Source of the DNA: Plasmodium coatneyi
Lineage: Eukaryota > Apicomplexa > Aconoidasida > Haemosporida > Plasmodiidae
NCBI RefSeq assembly: GCF_001680005.1
Contig: NC_033567.1
Span: 4,866,711-4,930,710, forward strand
Direction: 5' to 3'
DNA: 64,000 nucleotides
Shown: positions 1-12,853 of the stretch, piece after piece
Layout of the letters: every line of letters begins with the position of its first letter
How positions within the stretch are numbered: position 1 is the stretch's first letter
The notes under the pieces: generated by a model
The model's database searches: none
What the model was told of the DNA's origin: nothing
Seen by the model: only the letters and a program-made list of their open reading frames with translations
Made by a program: the position numbers and the translations under genes

Positions 1-1978
1 TTTCATTTTCCGTTTCGGAGGAATGGTCATCATTATCACTTTGCAAGTGAGAACTGCTAGCATCGTCATCGTTTTGCATAACAGGATTTCCCCCCCCACT
101 TCCCATTTCGAAGTGTGAAGTATCCTCTGTTTGATTTTCACTTCTTTGGAAACACTCCTCTGTATTTGTAGATGACTGTTTGGTGTTCTCACTTTCACTG
201 TGCTGGCGTGAGGCCCTGCTTTTCTGGTCTTCATTCTTCCCATTTGACAAGTATGACTTTATCTGCTCACAAAAGTGAGATTTGTTCCCTTGGTTAAGCA
301 TTATGTTTGTCAAATTTTTATCCAATGTTAGGACATTTTTTATATGATATCTACCAACTCCCAGGAGGTAATTTTTATTGTAGGAAATTTTTTGGTTAAA
401 TTCGCCAAAATCTGCTACATCTAAGCCAAAAACCCTCAAGTCATTGAAGGAAGAATAGTATAAATTTTTTGAATCTGCATTATCTAGAATGTTGTAAATG
501 TTTGGGAATATATTAATGAATGTGGGAAGATTTGATTCTCCGATAAATTTTTTTACACTTTCTTTGTAGTTTAGCAGTTTCATGGTTAATTCTTTTTTTT
601 CAATATTGTATGTTACGAAATCCTTTTCTAGTTCGTTTTCCTTATCTGGGGGTTTTACTTCCTCTGCAGAATGGTTATTTAATGTGTCTGCGAAGGATTC
701 ATCCTGGCATTCGCCTGTTTTTAAACTATCACTGTTTAAATCATCTGTGCTGTTATTCTCGTTACTGTCAGGCTGACAGGGTGGCGATTCGCAATCCCCA
801 CAGCTGGCTTCTCTGTCAATGCTTATGTCAGTCTTAGCATCCGTCTCGTTTTCAGCACTGCTGTGTGAAGTGGGTCCCGTGTAATTATCCTGTTCCTCTT
901 CATTTGAGTGTTTCCTCTTTTTAGTATTTACATTTGCACTTTCGTTTACATCGCTTACGTCCACTTTATCGATTATGTTTCTTTTTCTGCTGTTTGGGGA
1001 TAGCTCGGCGTAACTTTCACTACTGCATGCTGGGGAATAATTTTTATTTTTATTTTTTGACGAAGTGGGAACTCCAAAAAATACTTTCCTTAGCGATTGG
1101 CTTATATTTACATAGTTACATAGGGGGGAGTACCTGCTCTTGTTATCTGACAGTACTTTAATTAGCATACCAAAAATATCCTTCGATTTGTAATTACTAT
1201 TTTGAATGGTATCTAAGATTGTGGAGAAGTTTTCCTTCTCCAGCATATTCTCTAAACTTGCATATGCTTTATTATTATATCCATACATATAATTTGGGGC
1301 GATACCTTTAAATGAACCATAAGCATTGTCATAAAAATGCTTTTTACCTTGCATGTGCAAATTTGTCTTTGCTAATTTTTTACTGTTACTTTTTTTTTTT
1401 TTTTTATTAACATTCACGGGTTGGCTCATATCAGGGTGTTCGTTTTTAAGACTTAGGCTTAGTTTGCTCGGTCTGCCTACCTTTCCGTGTTTTTTTGGCC
1501 TGAGATTTTTTTTAAATTCCTTAACAGATGTTTTTTTACCCTCATATATGTTCGGGTCATATAGGGTATTATTTAACACATCCTTATCCTCACTGTGATA
1601 TAGCAGATGTATATTTAGGTACTTCCTATATATTTTTGGGGCAACCTTTTTATAGTAATTTTCCAGATTTTCTGCCATCCTGTGGTAGATGGTACTTTTG
1701 TCATTGTATGTGTAACAGTTATTGATAATTAAGAAGGCGTCCTTTTCAAATTCTTGAAAGGCCCTATATTTATAATTTTGTATTTTCTGCTTCATGGTGG
1801 TGAAGTCCATTGGTTCTTTTATTATGTTCAAATAATCTGGAACAAACTGCACATTGACGGGATAGAGAAATACCCTTTTCTTATCGAATGTGATTAACTT
1901 ATTTAGCAAGTTCATCATGATTTCATTTTTCCTCCTCAGTTCCTCCAGCTCGTCGTATTTAATTTTGTTTAAACTCAT
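1..1978 (-). CDS. Bromodomain protein, 3' end outside window
   Basis: An uninterrupted minus-strand frame runs from an ATG at 1978 to the window edge (659 residues, no stop), so the C-terminus is missing. Residues about 25-115 form a bromodomain. The ZA-loop region carries the YPVN...VPDYLNIIKEPMDF pattern (residues 39-59), and NNCYTYN (87-92 region) supplies the conserved Tyr and the acetyl-lysine-binding Asn. Bromodomains read acetylated histones, so a nuclear chromatin-reader role is expected. The rest is low-complexity: a basic stretch near residues 150-200 that includes KVGRPSK, resembling an AT-hook, then Ser/Asn/Glu-rich sequence. The divergent neighbour is epsilon-tubulin; I recall the same pairing at the right end of P. 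falciparum chromosome 14, where the gene is one of the BDP family. The bromodomain is certain; which BDP it is remains an inference from position. Confidence 0.9.
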   Translation of the reverse strand, partial: MSLNKIKYDELEELRRKNEIMMNLLNKLITFDKKRVFLYPVNVQFVPDYLNIIKEPMDFTTMKQKIQNYKYRAFQEFEKDAFLIINNCYTYNDKSTIYHRMAENLENYYKKVAPKIYRKYLNIHLLYHSEDKDVLNNTLYDPNIYEGKKTSVKEFKKNLRPKKHGKVGRPSKLSLSLKNEHPDMSQPVNVNKKKKKSNSKKLAKTNLHMQGKKHFYDNAYGSFKGIAPNYMYGYNNKAYASLENMLEKENFSTILDTIQNSNYKSKDIFGMLIKVLSDNKSRYSPLCNYVNISQSLRKVFFGVPTSSKNKNKNYSPACSSESYAELSPNSRKRNIIDKVDVSDVNESANVNTKKRKHSNEEEQDNYTGPTSHSSAENETDAKTDISIDREASCGDCESPPCQPDSNENNSTDDLNSDSLKTGECQDESFADTLNNHSAEEVKPPDKENELEKDFVTYNIEKKELTMKLLNYKESVKKFIGESNLPTFINIFPNIYNILDNADSKNLYYSSFNDLRVFGLDVADFGEFNQKISYNKNYLLGVGRYHIKNVLTLDKNLTNIMLNQGNKSHFCEQIKSYLSNGKNEDQKSRASRQHSESENTKQSSTNTEECFQRSENQTEDTSHFEMGSGGGNPVMQNDDDASSSHLQSDNDDHSSETENE

Positions 1979-4494
1979 CTTGAACAATGTTTATTTGCGA
2001 ACGTGGGGATTACTGAAGTTGGCGATCAAATATGTGTGGACTATTCCTGGGGGTACAATTTTGTGGCTTACACGTACCTGCCTATGTCCAATTGCATATG
2101 TATAAGTGCTGCTGTAACCCCCCCCCTTCAGTTGACACATTTGTCCGATTTGATGGCATATTTTTTACAGTGAAAATGAAAACGGTTTTAACATTACAAA
2201 TGGTGGAGGGTAACCATGACACATTTACTAGTTATAATTACATATGACAAAAAAGGAGGAATGGTCAAATGTAGGGGGTTCCCTCTTTTGTGATTATATC
2301 ATATATATTTAAGCGGTTCACTGATAATGTTCCTTTTTAGGCATCCACTTCATCAATGTTAATGGTCGAAGTTGATGAAGTGTCAGGTTATACAAATAGG
2401 CACAAAAGGAGAAATGAAAAAAAAAAAAAATTGATGATTAAATCATACAACACAAAAAAAAAAAAAATGATACAGAAATTTCACAAACTCCGTATAATGT
2501 TTAACAAATTGGATGATTTTCAGCATTTACTAAAAATATCTTTTATGTTTTTTTCCTAAGGGATGCTTCCATTAGCTTTTCTTTAATGGCAAACTTCTTC
2601 GAATGGATGTATGTAAAAATATATATTATACGCAAAATACTCTTGTTTGTTTTTTAATTTATCTTTTTTACATGGATAATTATTTGTTGTTCGCACAACT
2701 TGAAACAAACAAATTGCACTTTGCATTCATGTAAAAATAAACGTATGGATATGAAAAATTGGAAAAAAAGTCATTTTAAAGGGTTTATTTTACATAACAA
2801 TGCCATTGTATAATCCATTTTAAAAAGAAATGGATAAATACAGAAGATGGCAAATCTAAAAAAGAAGGAAAAAAAGAACAAAAATGTTTTTACTATGAAA
2901 AGAAAAAAAAATATGTAGTAACTTTTTACAAAAGTTGTAAAGATGGAGATGAATTTGTTTGATCAAATTTTTTGCAAAAAAAAAAAAAAAAAAATTTGGC
3001 CGACATGCCATTTTTAACATGGCATCAATTCTGTTAGTTAATTTTACTTATTTTTTCTTCTCGATTTTGTTATTTTTTGTGACATTTTCATGCAAACGTT
3101 TTTTGCATCTCTTTGATTGAAAAAATAAACGGTATTTAACTTTTTTCATCAAAAGTGTCATTATGCTTAAGTTTACACGAACAAGAGAAGCGCGTTTTAC
3201 AAGGATGATGAAGCATATGTATGCATGCACACGTACGTAACACCGTTTGAGTTTCCCTTTTTTCCGTGAATATGGCCTATTGGGGCCCTTTCTAAAATTG
3301 TATGTATGAATAACTTCTATACGTTTATCATAAAAAAAATGCAGAAATAACCCCTTGAGGGAAAAAGAATTTTTTTACAAGTTCTGCGAAAGACAATTTT
3401 CCCCTTAAATCTTTTTACAAAGGTGGGAATATGAAACATAGGGGAAAATAAAAAAAAAAGTGTGATCTTAAGGGCACTTTTAAAATTGTTTAATAGTTAA
3501 TAAGTTAAACTGGAATTGCACAGGCTTTTTTCGAGGGGTTTATACATTTTTTTTATTACCTCCATAGTGCCATTAAAAGTTTTATTTCCTTCTGCTGAGC
3601 TAATGTACCCCCAAAATGGGTAGTATTAATTCCGCGTGAATGTGAAAACTGTTATGTTATTTTTTATTTGTTTTGGTTATCGAATTATCACTTAACACAT
3701 GATGGGGCAAATTATTCTCGTTCTACTTTCTTGAGGGGCCTTCTGTATAAGGCGCATAAAATGCGCGGAATAGGCACTGTTATAGAAGGCACACATGGTT
3801 ATAAAAGAGCAATTTAAATGCATAAAACTATTTTATGGAAAACAAAATATTCATTGGACGAGAAGTAAATAAATAAGCATCAACATAGCATCATTTTTTA
3901 TCACCCCGAATGGTGAATTTGACACATCGCTTTTCGATGATGTATTATCAAATAATTTGCAGGAAAAAATGTGTTCACTTTTTTATAGTAAATTCGTTGT
4001 AATGTTTCTATACAATCACTATTTTTTTTGCAAAAAAAAAAAAGAAAACAGCAATGGCTGATGTGCAAAAGGTTTTGTCTCTGCGCGTATATGCGTTTTA
4101 AGAAATATAATCTTTCACCAAACAGTGCGTAATTTAGTCGTGATTGACAGAATGGGTAGGTGGGCCAAATTAATATATATAAGAAAATGGATTATTGACG
4201 AGTGGGGGGCATAATTTTAATTCATATGTGCAATATGAATATGTGCAACTTTGGTTTGAAACGTGGAAGACATAAAAGCGCGATGGGAGGGGGTGAGGAA
4301 AGCTAAAATAGTTCCACACGCATAAGGAATCGAAAAAATGATTCCACAGAAGGAACTTTTTCATGACAGAAAAGGGGAAGCTCTTTTACGCATGAGAAAA
4401 ATAGGTATTCTTAGTTAATGACAAAGTGAACGAAACGTTTTTTTTTTAAAAGAACTGTGAGCTAAAAGGAAGGCTATACAATAGGAACACCCCC
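1979..4494. other. Divergent intergenic region
   Basis: About 2.5 kb between two genes transcribed away from each other, so it should contain both promoters. It is AT-rich with many poly(dA:dT) tracts, for example an A run near 2979-2996 and others near 2410, 2454 and 3452. Short open frames here (2356-2559, 3048-3230, 4170-4364) are lysine-rich or low-complexity, and I do not consider them genes. Confidence 0.7.
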
Positions 4495-5991
4495 ATGGTG
4501 CGCGAAATATTATTTTTACACGTGGGACAGTGCGGAAATCAGCTCGGACATGAATTTTGGTCTGTAGCAATTAAGGAACAGTTGAATAAAAAAATAAATG
4601 AGAAAAAAGAGCTAATAGGAAAATACAGTTTTATGAACGATTCAGTGACTTCTTTTTTCGAAAATGAGAGCGAAAATTTTAATTTAAATCAAAAAGAAAG
4701 TCTGAAAGCACGGGCTATATTGATAGACACCGAAACAGGGGTAGCAAATGAAATTATGAAAAGTTCCCTTTCTTCCTATTTTGACGAAAATAATATTTTT
4801 ACCCAACAATCGGGTGCGGGAAATAATTGGTCCCAAGGGTATATGCACTATGGAAGAATGTATGGGAATTTAATTGACAACATAATTAGAAGGAATGTAG
4901 AAAAATGTGATTCGCTGCAATCATTTTATATCACATCCTCATTAGGGGGTGGAACGGGTTCTGGATTGGGTTCTTATATTTTAGAAATGCTGTCTGATAA
5001 TTATAAGCAGATAAAATTTAGCAACTGCGTATTTCCATCAGCTTGCGATGATGTGATAACATCTCCGTATAATAGTTTTTTTGCCTTGACAAAAATTCAT
5101 GAGTTTTCGAATTGCGTTTTACCCGTTTCGAACGATGCGTTGTTAAACATTTTAAATAGTAAAAAACTGAAAGATAAAGAAAATGACAAAAATGATTATT
5201 CAAAGATGAATAACATAGTGGCTAATGTAATTGTAAACTTAACAAGTTCTATGCGATTTGAAGGATCATTAAATGTGGATATAAATGAAATATGCACAAA
5301 TTTAATTCCTTACCCCTTTTTTAATTTTATGCTATCATCCTTAAGCCCTTGCACAGAAACGGAAAATATTAGAACATTCGACCATTTATTTAAAAATGTT
5401 CTGAATCATAATAATCAAATGCTTATTGCCAACCCGAAGGATGGTCTCAGTTTGTCTATGGCTTTCCTAGTTCGGGGAAATATCAACATTTCAGATGTTA
5501 CCAAGAATATATTATTAACGAAGAATAATTTGAATATTTTACGGTACAATAAGGATGCCACCAAAATAGGCTTATGCAATGTGCCTCCTTTAAACCAGCC
5601 ATATAGCTTACTGTGTCTAATTAATTCATGTGAAATACGAAACACTTTTTTGCAAATTTTGGAAAGATTTAATAAGTTATTTAAAAGAAAGGCACACCTT
5701 CACCACTATTTGGAATATCTAACTATGGATGACATTTTAGAATTTAAGGAGAAAATACAAAATTTGATTTATGAATATAGCTATATTCAGAAGAATTCAT
5801 TTTGTTCCCCTAAATTTTTAGATAAAAATACCATCAATATTTTGGGGTATGACGTGTGTGAGGAGGAGGATGTGAAGGGAGACAACTCCACCAGTGAAGA
5901 CAGCGCGTGTCCGCACTATTTGAGGCCGAAAATGAGCAAGTATGACAGAAGTGCCAACTGGTTTGACTTTAAAAGTAGACCCATTGTTTGA
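4495..5991 (+). CDS. Tubulin, epsilon-type
   Basis: Single-exon 498-residue tubulin-superfamily GTPase. GQCGNQ is at residues 11-16, SGAGNNW at 106-112 and the nucleotide-binding signature GGGTGSG at 151-157. An insertion-rich segment near residues 32-68 and another near 222-240 (Lys/Asp-rich), together with a basic C-terminus instead of the acidic tail of alpha/beta tubulins, point to a divergent centriole-type tubulin. Epsilon-tubulin acts in centriole/basal-body triplet microtubules; in Plasmodium the expected site is the male gamete basal body. Assignment to epsilon rather than delta rests on position next to the bromodomain gene, which I recall from P. falciparum chromosome 14, plus the divergent sequence. 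The ATG at 4495 places the GQCGNQ motif at the usual distance from the N-terminus. Confidence 0.85.
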   Translation: MVREILFLHVGQCGNQLGHEFWSVAIKEQLNKKINEKKELIGKYSFMNDSVTSFFENESENFNLNQKESLKARAILIDTETGVANEIMKSSLSSYFDENNIFTQQSGAGNNWSQGYMHYGRMYGNLIDNIIRRNVEKCDSLQSFYITSSLGGGTGSGLGSYILEMLSDNYKQIKFSNCVFPSACDDVITSPYNSFFALTKIHEFSNCVLPVSNDALLNILNSKKLKDKENDKNDYSKMNNIVANVIVNLTSSMRFEGSLNVDINEICTNLIPYPFFNFMLSSLSPCTETENIRTFDHLFKNVLNHNNQMLIANPKDGLSLSMAFLVRGNINISDVTKNILLTKNNLNILRYNKDATKIGLCNVPPLNQPYSLLCLINSCEIRNTFLQILERFNKLFKRKAHLHHYLEYLTMDDILEFKEKIQNLIYEYSYIQKNSFCSPKFLDKNTINILGYDVCEEEDVKGDNSTSEDSACPHYLRPKMSKYDRSANWFDFKSRPIV

Positions 5992-7195
5992 GGTAACACA
6001 GCGGGTTTGAAGTGTGTGCGTTTGTTCGCACATTGGCCCAAGTGCTTACTCGGCTATCTCTATTTGGATTACCCCCCGCTGTACTTTTTCTGTGTAAAAA
6101 CCGTACATTTTAGTAATAATCCGTTTAAATTTGCCACTTTATATAATAATTTTTCACCTTCTTTCGTTAAACGTGCTAAAAAAAATTTAAGGTTAATGCA
6201 CATGGAATGGCCACGTAGATGCAGCCTTTTTGTTCATAAGAAAAGGCAAGTCTAGAGAATAAAGGCACAACACTGGGGTTTTGTAAATATGCACCGGTAC
6301 GTATATATATGGGAGAATGAGCAAAGTAGCAGACTCATTACAAATTAGCCACCCGGAATTGTTTATTCGGTTTCGCGATAATGCGTACAAGGAGGGGGTT
6401 CATCGGATTGTTCTGTATTTTAAAACGTGTATTAAATGATAAGTAGGTTATTATTAAATTGAAGATGGAGGTACGCAATGTTGTAGTAGGTGCCCACAGC
6501 TATGTTATTCTTTTTAAGCATTTGGGGCAATTTGCCTACGCGTAGACATGTCATATTACGTGCAAAAAAAAAGAAACCAACATAAACGAACAGAAGCAAA
6601 GTATTCTTTCACAAATATATGCAATGATACCATGCAGAGGAGTGGAAGTACCTTACCATTAAGCGTTACGCTGTGCGTTTGTAAAATGGAAGAGAGGCCA
6701 TTCATGGGAACTAAATTGGGTAAAAATATTAATACAAATGACATTTAACGGTTGATCAAAGGGATGACCTTCTTTTATGCCTATCTATGGTTAAAACTGA
6801 AAATTTCAAAAAATGGAGAAACTATTAATTAATTAGTGACCGTGTGAAACTACTACAAAATGGCTTTAAAAAAAGAAAAGCACGACGTAAATTGACAGTA
6901 ATATTGGTGAAGGCGTTGCAGTGTTGTATGTGGGTTAAACCCTGGTTTTTTAGGACAGCCCATTTGGATTACATAAAAAAAAAAAAAAACGGGCCCCATG
7001 AGGCACCAATTTTACTTTTGGTTTATACCACCCATTCGTGCATTTTCATTTGTCTAGGTGAAATTACAAACTCTGAATGAAGCTTTACGCAGGTTGAGAA
7101 AATTATCATAATTATTAAGCGCATATATATTTTGGAATTCTTTAAAGGATACCTCTCTGTTATTTCTCAAAATATGATTCATTTTCCTCATCCTT
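5992..7195. other. Intergenic, nothing convincing
   Basis: AT-rich sequence. It contains short unsupported open frames of fewer than 85 codons in several frames and no splice pattern I could join into a gene. No RNA gene recognised. Confidence 0.5.
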
Positions 7196-7393
7196 ATGGA
7201 TCATGTTGGGATAAAATTAAAACCTCGAAAAAAAAATAAAGCACGAAAAGGAACATTTTTCATTAAGGGCCTTTTTTTAATCATTTCATTTTTATCCTTT
7301 CTACATTTTTGCACGGAATTATACAATTTGGATTCTTTCTTTAAAGATCAACAGATTGAATATGAACTCCCGAGGCATGCAAAGGGAAAGTAA
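7196..7393 (+). CDS. Small ORF with hydrophobic segment, possible signal exon
   Basis: An ATG-initiated 65-codon frame: a very basic start (residues 8-19), a hydrophobic run at about 23-42, then a short polar tail. This layout resembles exon 1 of Plasmodium exported proteins, where a recessed signal sequence precedes an intron. A GTAAAA donor-like site lies inside the last sense codon at 7390. The nearest good acceptor (TTTTTCAG near 7470) would give only four more codons before a stop, so I found no convincing exon 2. It may be a stand-alone small membrane protein, an exon of an unrecognised gene, or chance. Confidence 0.25.
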   Translation: MDHVGIKLKPRKKNKARKGTFFIKGLFLIISFLSFLHFCTELYNLDSFFKDQQIEYELPRHAKGK

Positions 7394-8312
7394 AATGCAT
7401 AAAACGGATTAAACTCACAAAAAGCTGAAAATAAAGAAAGCACATAACAATGAATAGAAGATATTTTTCAGTTGGAAAGCCGACTAAAGCGTGAAGTGCA
7501 CAAAGAACACTTAAGGTTGTGAGATAAAGGGTGCAGGGTCATTGCACGTTGATCACAAAATGCCAGTAATTGGTAATATATTGTGCCACGAGAGAAAAAT
7601 GGGTGTGTGCTAATTCGCAAACGTATTCTGCATCCGATAACGCTGCTTTTAAGTGTTTATACTTCTAAGTGTGTAAAAGATTTGCAGACATCCCTATTTT
7701 TTTAAAGCCCCAATTGAAGGAGAAAAGTGTAAGTGCTACACAATTATTTTCCTGAATCAATATTTTATACTCTTTTTACAAATTTTTGAAAAATAAAAAA
7801 TTTTATTGTGTATTAAAAATAGTTACAATTAAGGAAAGGCGATTTTTCCAGTTTTATGAAATATGCATTTCATCAGAACAATTCATTGACGTGTTCGTTA
7901 CACGTGCATGTAGTATAAAAATAAATATACTCAAAAACGTGCGTTTTGAAGCTTTTATAAAATACACAATGGAAATTTACATGATACTGAGTGGGAATTT
8001 CCGTTTATCTGAGCATTTTTGTCTTCCAAGGAAACCCTGTAAAAAAGGAAAGAACGAAGGGGCCACTACATCATTCGTCACATTTTGTTCGAGGTATTCG
8101 AACAAGCAAACAAAATTGTTCTTTCCGAAGTCGCAGGATAAATACTATTTGGTGGAGTTCAGAAGGAAAATTGGAATGAAATTGAGAAGAAATTGAGAAG
8201 AAATTGAGAAGAACTCTATAGAAGATATAACATTTATGCTACTTAGTAATGACATTGTTGAGTAAGTTCACAATCTGAAGTTTACTCCCCTTGTGCTTTT
8301 CGAATTAATATT
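7394..8312. other. Intergenic or unassigned
   Basis: Contains a 136-codon open frame ending at 8196 that has no ATG at its start and an unremarkable composition. A short direct repeat, GAAATTGAGAA, occurs three times near 8175-8210. I cannot support a gene here. Confidence 0.4.
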
Positions 8313-9623
8313 ATGCCGAACAACCTTTTGGAATATCATCCATTATTACGAACGGAACTGAAGAACCAAGTGGTGGCTATTCTTTATTATGAGTTACACA
8401 CTTACATATATTTAAGGGTACAATTGGAAAATATGGCTGAACGGAATTTAACTACATTTGGATTAACAGATGAAACCACTACACCCACATTAAGAACATT
8501 ACTTCAAAGTGCAGCTTCTCATACGAACTTTACTGATTCACCAACGCCTTTTAGTACATTAAGCACACCAGTTAGTTCCCCTTTTCCCCAAGATTTACAT
8601 ACAGACACAACTACTAATATTACAACTGATGGATTTCCTGCCAATACAACTACATCAGGTACACCGTTTAATGTTTCCCTTATTCAAGATGCGGTCACAT
8701 CTGCAACTACTACAGTACGAAATGCTGTGCATGAAGTACTAAATACAACAGTTGGAAACGCTACAAGTTCAGAAATGAGAAGGAACGTTACTGAAGCGTT
8801 CAGTTCTACTGTTTCAGATATGTTTAATTCTACTCAGAATGCCACGTCCAGTCCGACTTCTGCCAGTATAACAGTAGGAAGACATATGTCTAGATTAGGC
8901 CGAGCAATCGCAGAATCGGCAAACTCTACCATTAGCAGTATTGAAAGTATGGGTACAACTGGTACTGCCACTATTAATACATCTTCCCCATCATATACGA
9001 ATATCACCACAAATGGAACCAACACTACAGCTACAGAGTTTAACCCTTCTATACCTGCGTTTTTAATAACCTTGTTCTTTATTTCAGTTGCCATATTTGC
9101 GTATATAATATTTACGGTAAGGATATATTCATATTTTCATGGATTTATATTCATTTTTAATTATTCCACAAACTTTATATACATTTAACTGTAATAATTT
9201 TTTCTTATCAATTTTTAATGAATCTTTTAGAATGTTCGTGATAGGAGAAAGGATAGAAAAAGAGAAAGAGAAGAGATTGAATTACAAGAAATGTTGATGA
9301 GACTACATGCAGAATGCGATAATTGGGAGAATCTACGTCGTTGTAGACATACAAGGCTTTATTATGGTGAATCAAGTGATTCTGATTATGAATATGAAAG
9401 CAGTGATAAAACTGACGATTATGACGACTATAATAAGAAGGACGATGGGGATGAAGGTAAAGACAATGATAAGGAGGGCGATGGGGATGAAGGTAAAGAC
9501 AATGATAAGAAGGACGATGGGGATGGAGGTGAAGACAATGATAAGGAGGAAGATGGGGATGGAAGATATCTTCTTGGTACAGATTATAATTCGTTTTTTT
9601 CAAGTATGCTGAGTTTACATTAA
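8313..9623 (+). CDS. Ser/Thr-rich single-span membrane protein, acidic tail
   Basis: Two-exon model: exon 1 8313-9116, GTAAGG donor at 9117, acceptor CTTTTAG ending 9230, exon 2 9231-9623. The junction is in phase 0 and gives 398 residues. A second in-frame ATG at 8433 (residue 41) may be the real start, since the first 40 residues look unlike the rest. Residues about 45-245 are Ser/Thr-rich with many N-X-S/T sites. A single TM helix spans roughly 247-267 and ends at the splice site. The second exon encodes a basic juxtamembrane stretch followed by a Lys/Asp/Glu/Gly tail with a 12-residue repeat. The last exon encoding the cytoplasmic tail recalls Plasmodium surface-antigen genes, but I see no pir, SURFIN or SICAvar signature. 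There is no N-terminal signal peptide. Function unrecognised. Confidence 0.7.
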
Positions 9624-12600
9624 TAATATATATCACATCTTGTGAATTATGCCTTATAATTTCTATATATAAAAATGCAGCATTTACCTTTTGATATTCA
9701 AAAAATGTTCATGCAGAAAATGATTAACCATTCAATATTATTTACTCACCAATGTAACATAAAGAAAATAAATCATGTGTGTAAATTTTTGTACATTAAT
9801 TTTACCTATGTCCGAAGGAACAAAAAAAGAGTTCCCTAAAGTATTGACCATCGATAATTTTCATTCTGAACACAGTGCTCAAGTGCACAGCATTTCATAA
9901 AGAATTTTTCCCTTTCGGATTGTTCTAAAATGTGCATAAGTATTTTTTTCCCCATTGTATATTATTGTACATTAAGACATTTTGTTTTTCTAATGTTTTT
10001 AAAAATTAACATGTATAATAGAAAAACAAATTAATTTCTTTATTAAGTCAATCTTTTAACACAATTTTTACGAAATAGTAGTGCGTCTTAATGTTAGAAA
10101 AAAAACGTGCCATTTGGAATGGGATGTACATTATTCCTCGCTCCCTTCAGCGTGAGAGTAATTTTATCCTAATTATAGGAACAGTTATGTGTGGTATAAT
10201 TATTATATGTAGAACTCCTTTAGAGAACAACTAAAGAATGGTCAAATTATTTAAGTTTTGCATTTAATTAGGAAGGAAAAATTATGAAATTTTTCTTCTT
10301 TTTAAGAAAATATTTTTATTCGAAAAGGGGCACATATTTTTCTTTTTTATTCCGCTATATTTCGTAAAATGCGCAAAAGTAATTGGACAGACTAAGGGGG
10401 CGTAATCATATTTTCTGTATGGATAATGGAGAAAAACATAGTTGATAATATCAAAAAGGTGAAATGGTTAAAATCGGAGAAAGTGTGTCTTTATTGTGTT
10501 CAAAGGCGTTTCTAGGAATGTAAATTATCATTTGTGATAAATGAAAGAAGAAAGGCTTTGTATTGAATCTGTATGGGAACATTTCACAGGCAGCCTTTTG
10601 ATCATGAATAATATGACGTGCACTATGTATCTTTAAAAGGTGTGTAATTAACGTGTTGTACGCTTCGGTGATTTAAATAAAATGGTTTATTTTTAAAGCG
10701 AATGAGCGTATTAATAATAAGGCTGTTAAAACAATTTAATTAAGGCATCCAGTTATTTGAGGTTTTTCACTATATTTATATATAGGAAGAGTTTATGTTG
10801 TTATGAAAAAAATTTGAACATTTTCACATTGATGTTTTTTTTTTTAAGTGCTTTACAACATGCGTGTCTTCCATTTAGGTTTTGTTTATTAATTTTTTAA
10901 AGATGGTGACATGACATTTCTGTGAGGAGTAATTCGTTAAAATTTCCTGTTGTGTCCAGGTATAAGTTTACAGAAAGAACATTCCTTCATTATACTTATT
11001 TGAACATACTTTTTTGTTCTTCCTAGTTTTAATTTAAAATTTGCCACAGAAATATTACTTAACTGTGAAATGGCTAAGTTATATGCAAATGATTAAGTGA
11101 TATAAAAACTCGTGGTCATTATTCAACAATGACAGTTGCTTCACTGGCTGGTTATAGCAGAAGGGGCAATCATATGTGCATAAAAGAAATAGTCCTTCTT
11201 GCAGATAAGGAAAGATGCATGACGATGAAAGCGAATTTGTACACACTTCTGATATTTTTCATGGTTTAATATGTCGCTATTTCTACATATTCCTGCTAAA
11301 ACGATGCCTTTTTTCTGGAGCGTTTTATTTGATAAAATGGCATATATACGGATAATTTCCCATTTTATGCTTTCCCAAAATAAACAGCATAATATTTTAC
11401 ATGCAACTTTGTTTAGTGCAGCATAGAAGTGTATTTTATCCTAATTACCATTTCTTAATTTTTCGCTCATGCTAAAATTGAAGAAGATGGAGTTCTGCGA
11501 ATCCACATATACTAAGCAGAAGTGAGTGTCCAAATTTAAAAATTTTCAAAACGCTCTTGTTAGTGGCTCATACAGTAGAAACGCTAAATTCTTTATTTTG
11601 GGGATTAATCTGCTGTTATGAGCTCAACAAGAAATTGCATGCTGAAGCGTAAAGTTTTTTTTTCCTTTTTCCTGTAAGAACTATTCTGTGTGTATATATA
11701 TAAAAAAAAAAAAAAAAAAACTCCTTACAGAAGTTAATAATTACATTTAAATTGACACAAAATAATGAGAAAAAAATGAACTTTAATCTGTTATTTTTTC
11801 TCAATTTTCTTTTCTTGCAAGAAAAATTATAAATCATGAGCAGAGGTCTATTTAGTGCCACATACATGCGAACCACGGGCATATCAATTTTCCTATATGA
11901 AAAAAAAAAAAAAGATGTAATTTAACCATTTTATGAATAAAAATAATCGTTTTTGACAAGTATATTTTCAAATCATTTAAGTGTAGATTAAATGTAAGAA
12001 GAAACATATCATATGCTGCGAAAAAAAAAAAAAAATGTTAATTTATTTTAACTGAAGTATCAACACACGTATAACCCGTACATTTTCGTATGCCTGCATG
12101 CGTCAAGTGGCGTTTGTTCTATTTATTTAATTTATAGGCCCCTAAACCATGAACATAATTTTTAAAATCCACATCAGACGAGCATTTTTATAGTACATTT
12201 TTCTCATATATTTTGATTTAATTTCGCATGGGAATAAATTCAGTTAACAGTTGCTATTCATTTTATCGTGTTACGTTATTTTTTTTAATGATTTATCCCC
12301 GCTCATATTAAGGACACTTGACAAGTACACAACACTGTAATTTGTAAGCGGAAAGAAGGATAGTTCATTTTTCATATCAACAATGAAAAATTCTGTAAAA
12401 AAAAGAGAGGCGTACGATTTAAGAAGGCAAAATAAGTAGAATTCTGTTGCTCGCCTATAAATTTATTGATACTTGTCTGGTGCAGAAAACAAATTATATA
12501 AACATGAATGTAGCGTAAGAGTGCTCAAGTAGACTCATTGTACGAAAATAAAATGTGATCAAGTTAATGTTTTTATGTTGTTGTTTAGTATGCTCATTTT

Positions 12601-12853
12601 AGTTTAAACATACGTTTTAAGATTTCGCTTATTTCTTGAACATGCATGGACACTAATTGTGTCCATAGTTAACTGTTGCTGCCTATTTTTTCCTATGTTT
12701 ATTTTACGACGTGAAGATAAGGTTTTAATTTACTCACGTAATGCAAATAACACAATATAAGAGCGTGCAATTGTGATATTTACATTGTTGCCTAAAATAA
12801 AATAGTGTTATATTTTTACTGCGCTTTTTTTTTTTTTTTTTTTTCTTCATATA
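9624..12853. other. Long AT-rich intergenic region
   Basis: About 3.2 kb without a supportable gene. It contains homopolymer A runs near 11702-11721, 11900-11914 and 12020-12034, and a T run at about 12826-12844 just before the next start codon. No RNA gene or ordered repeat recognised. Confidence 0.6.

Noticed and set aside
582..1725. Several plus-strand frames of 60-80 codons
   Set aside because: They lie antisense to the bromodomain gene, whose minus-strand frame is continuous and contains a clear domain.
7786..8196. 136-codon plus-strand frame
   Set aside because: It begins without an ATG, has no signal or domain, and I found no upstream exon with matching phase.
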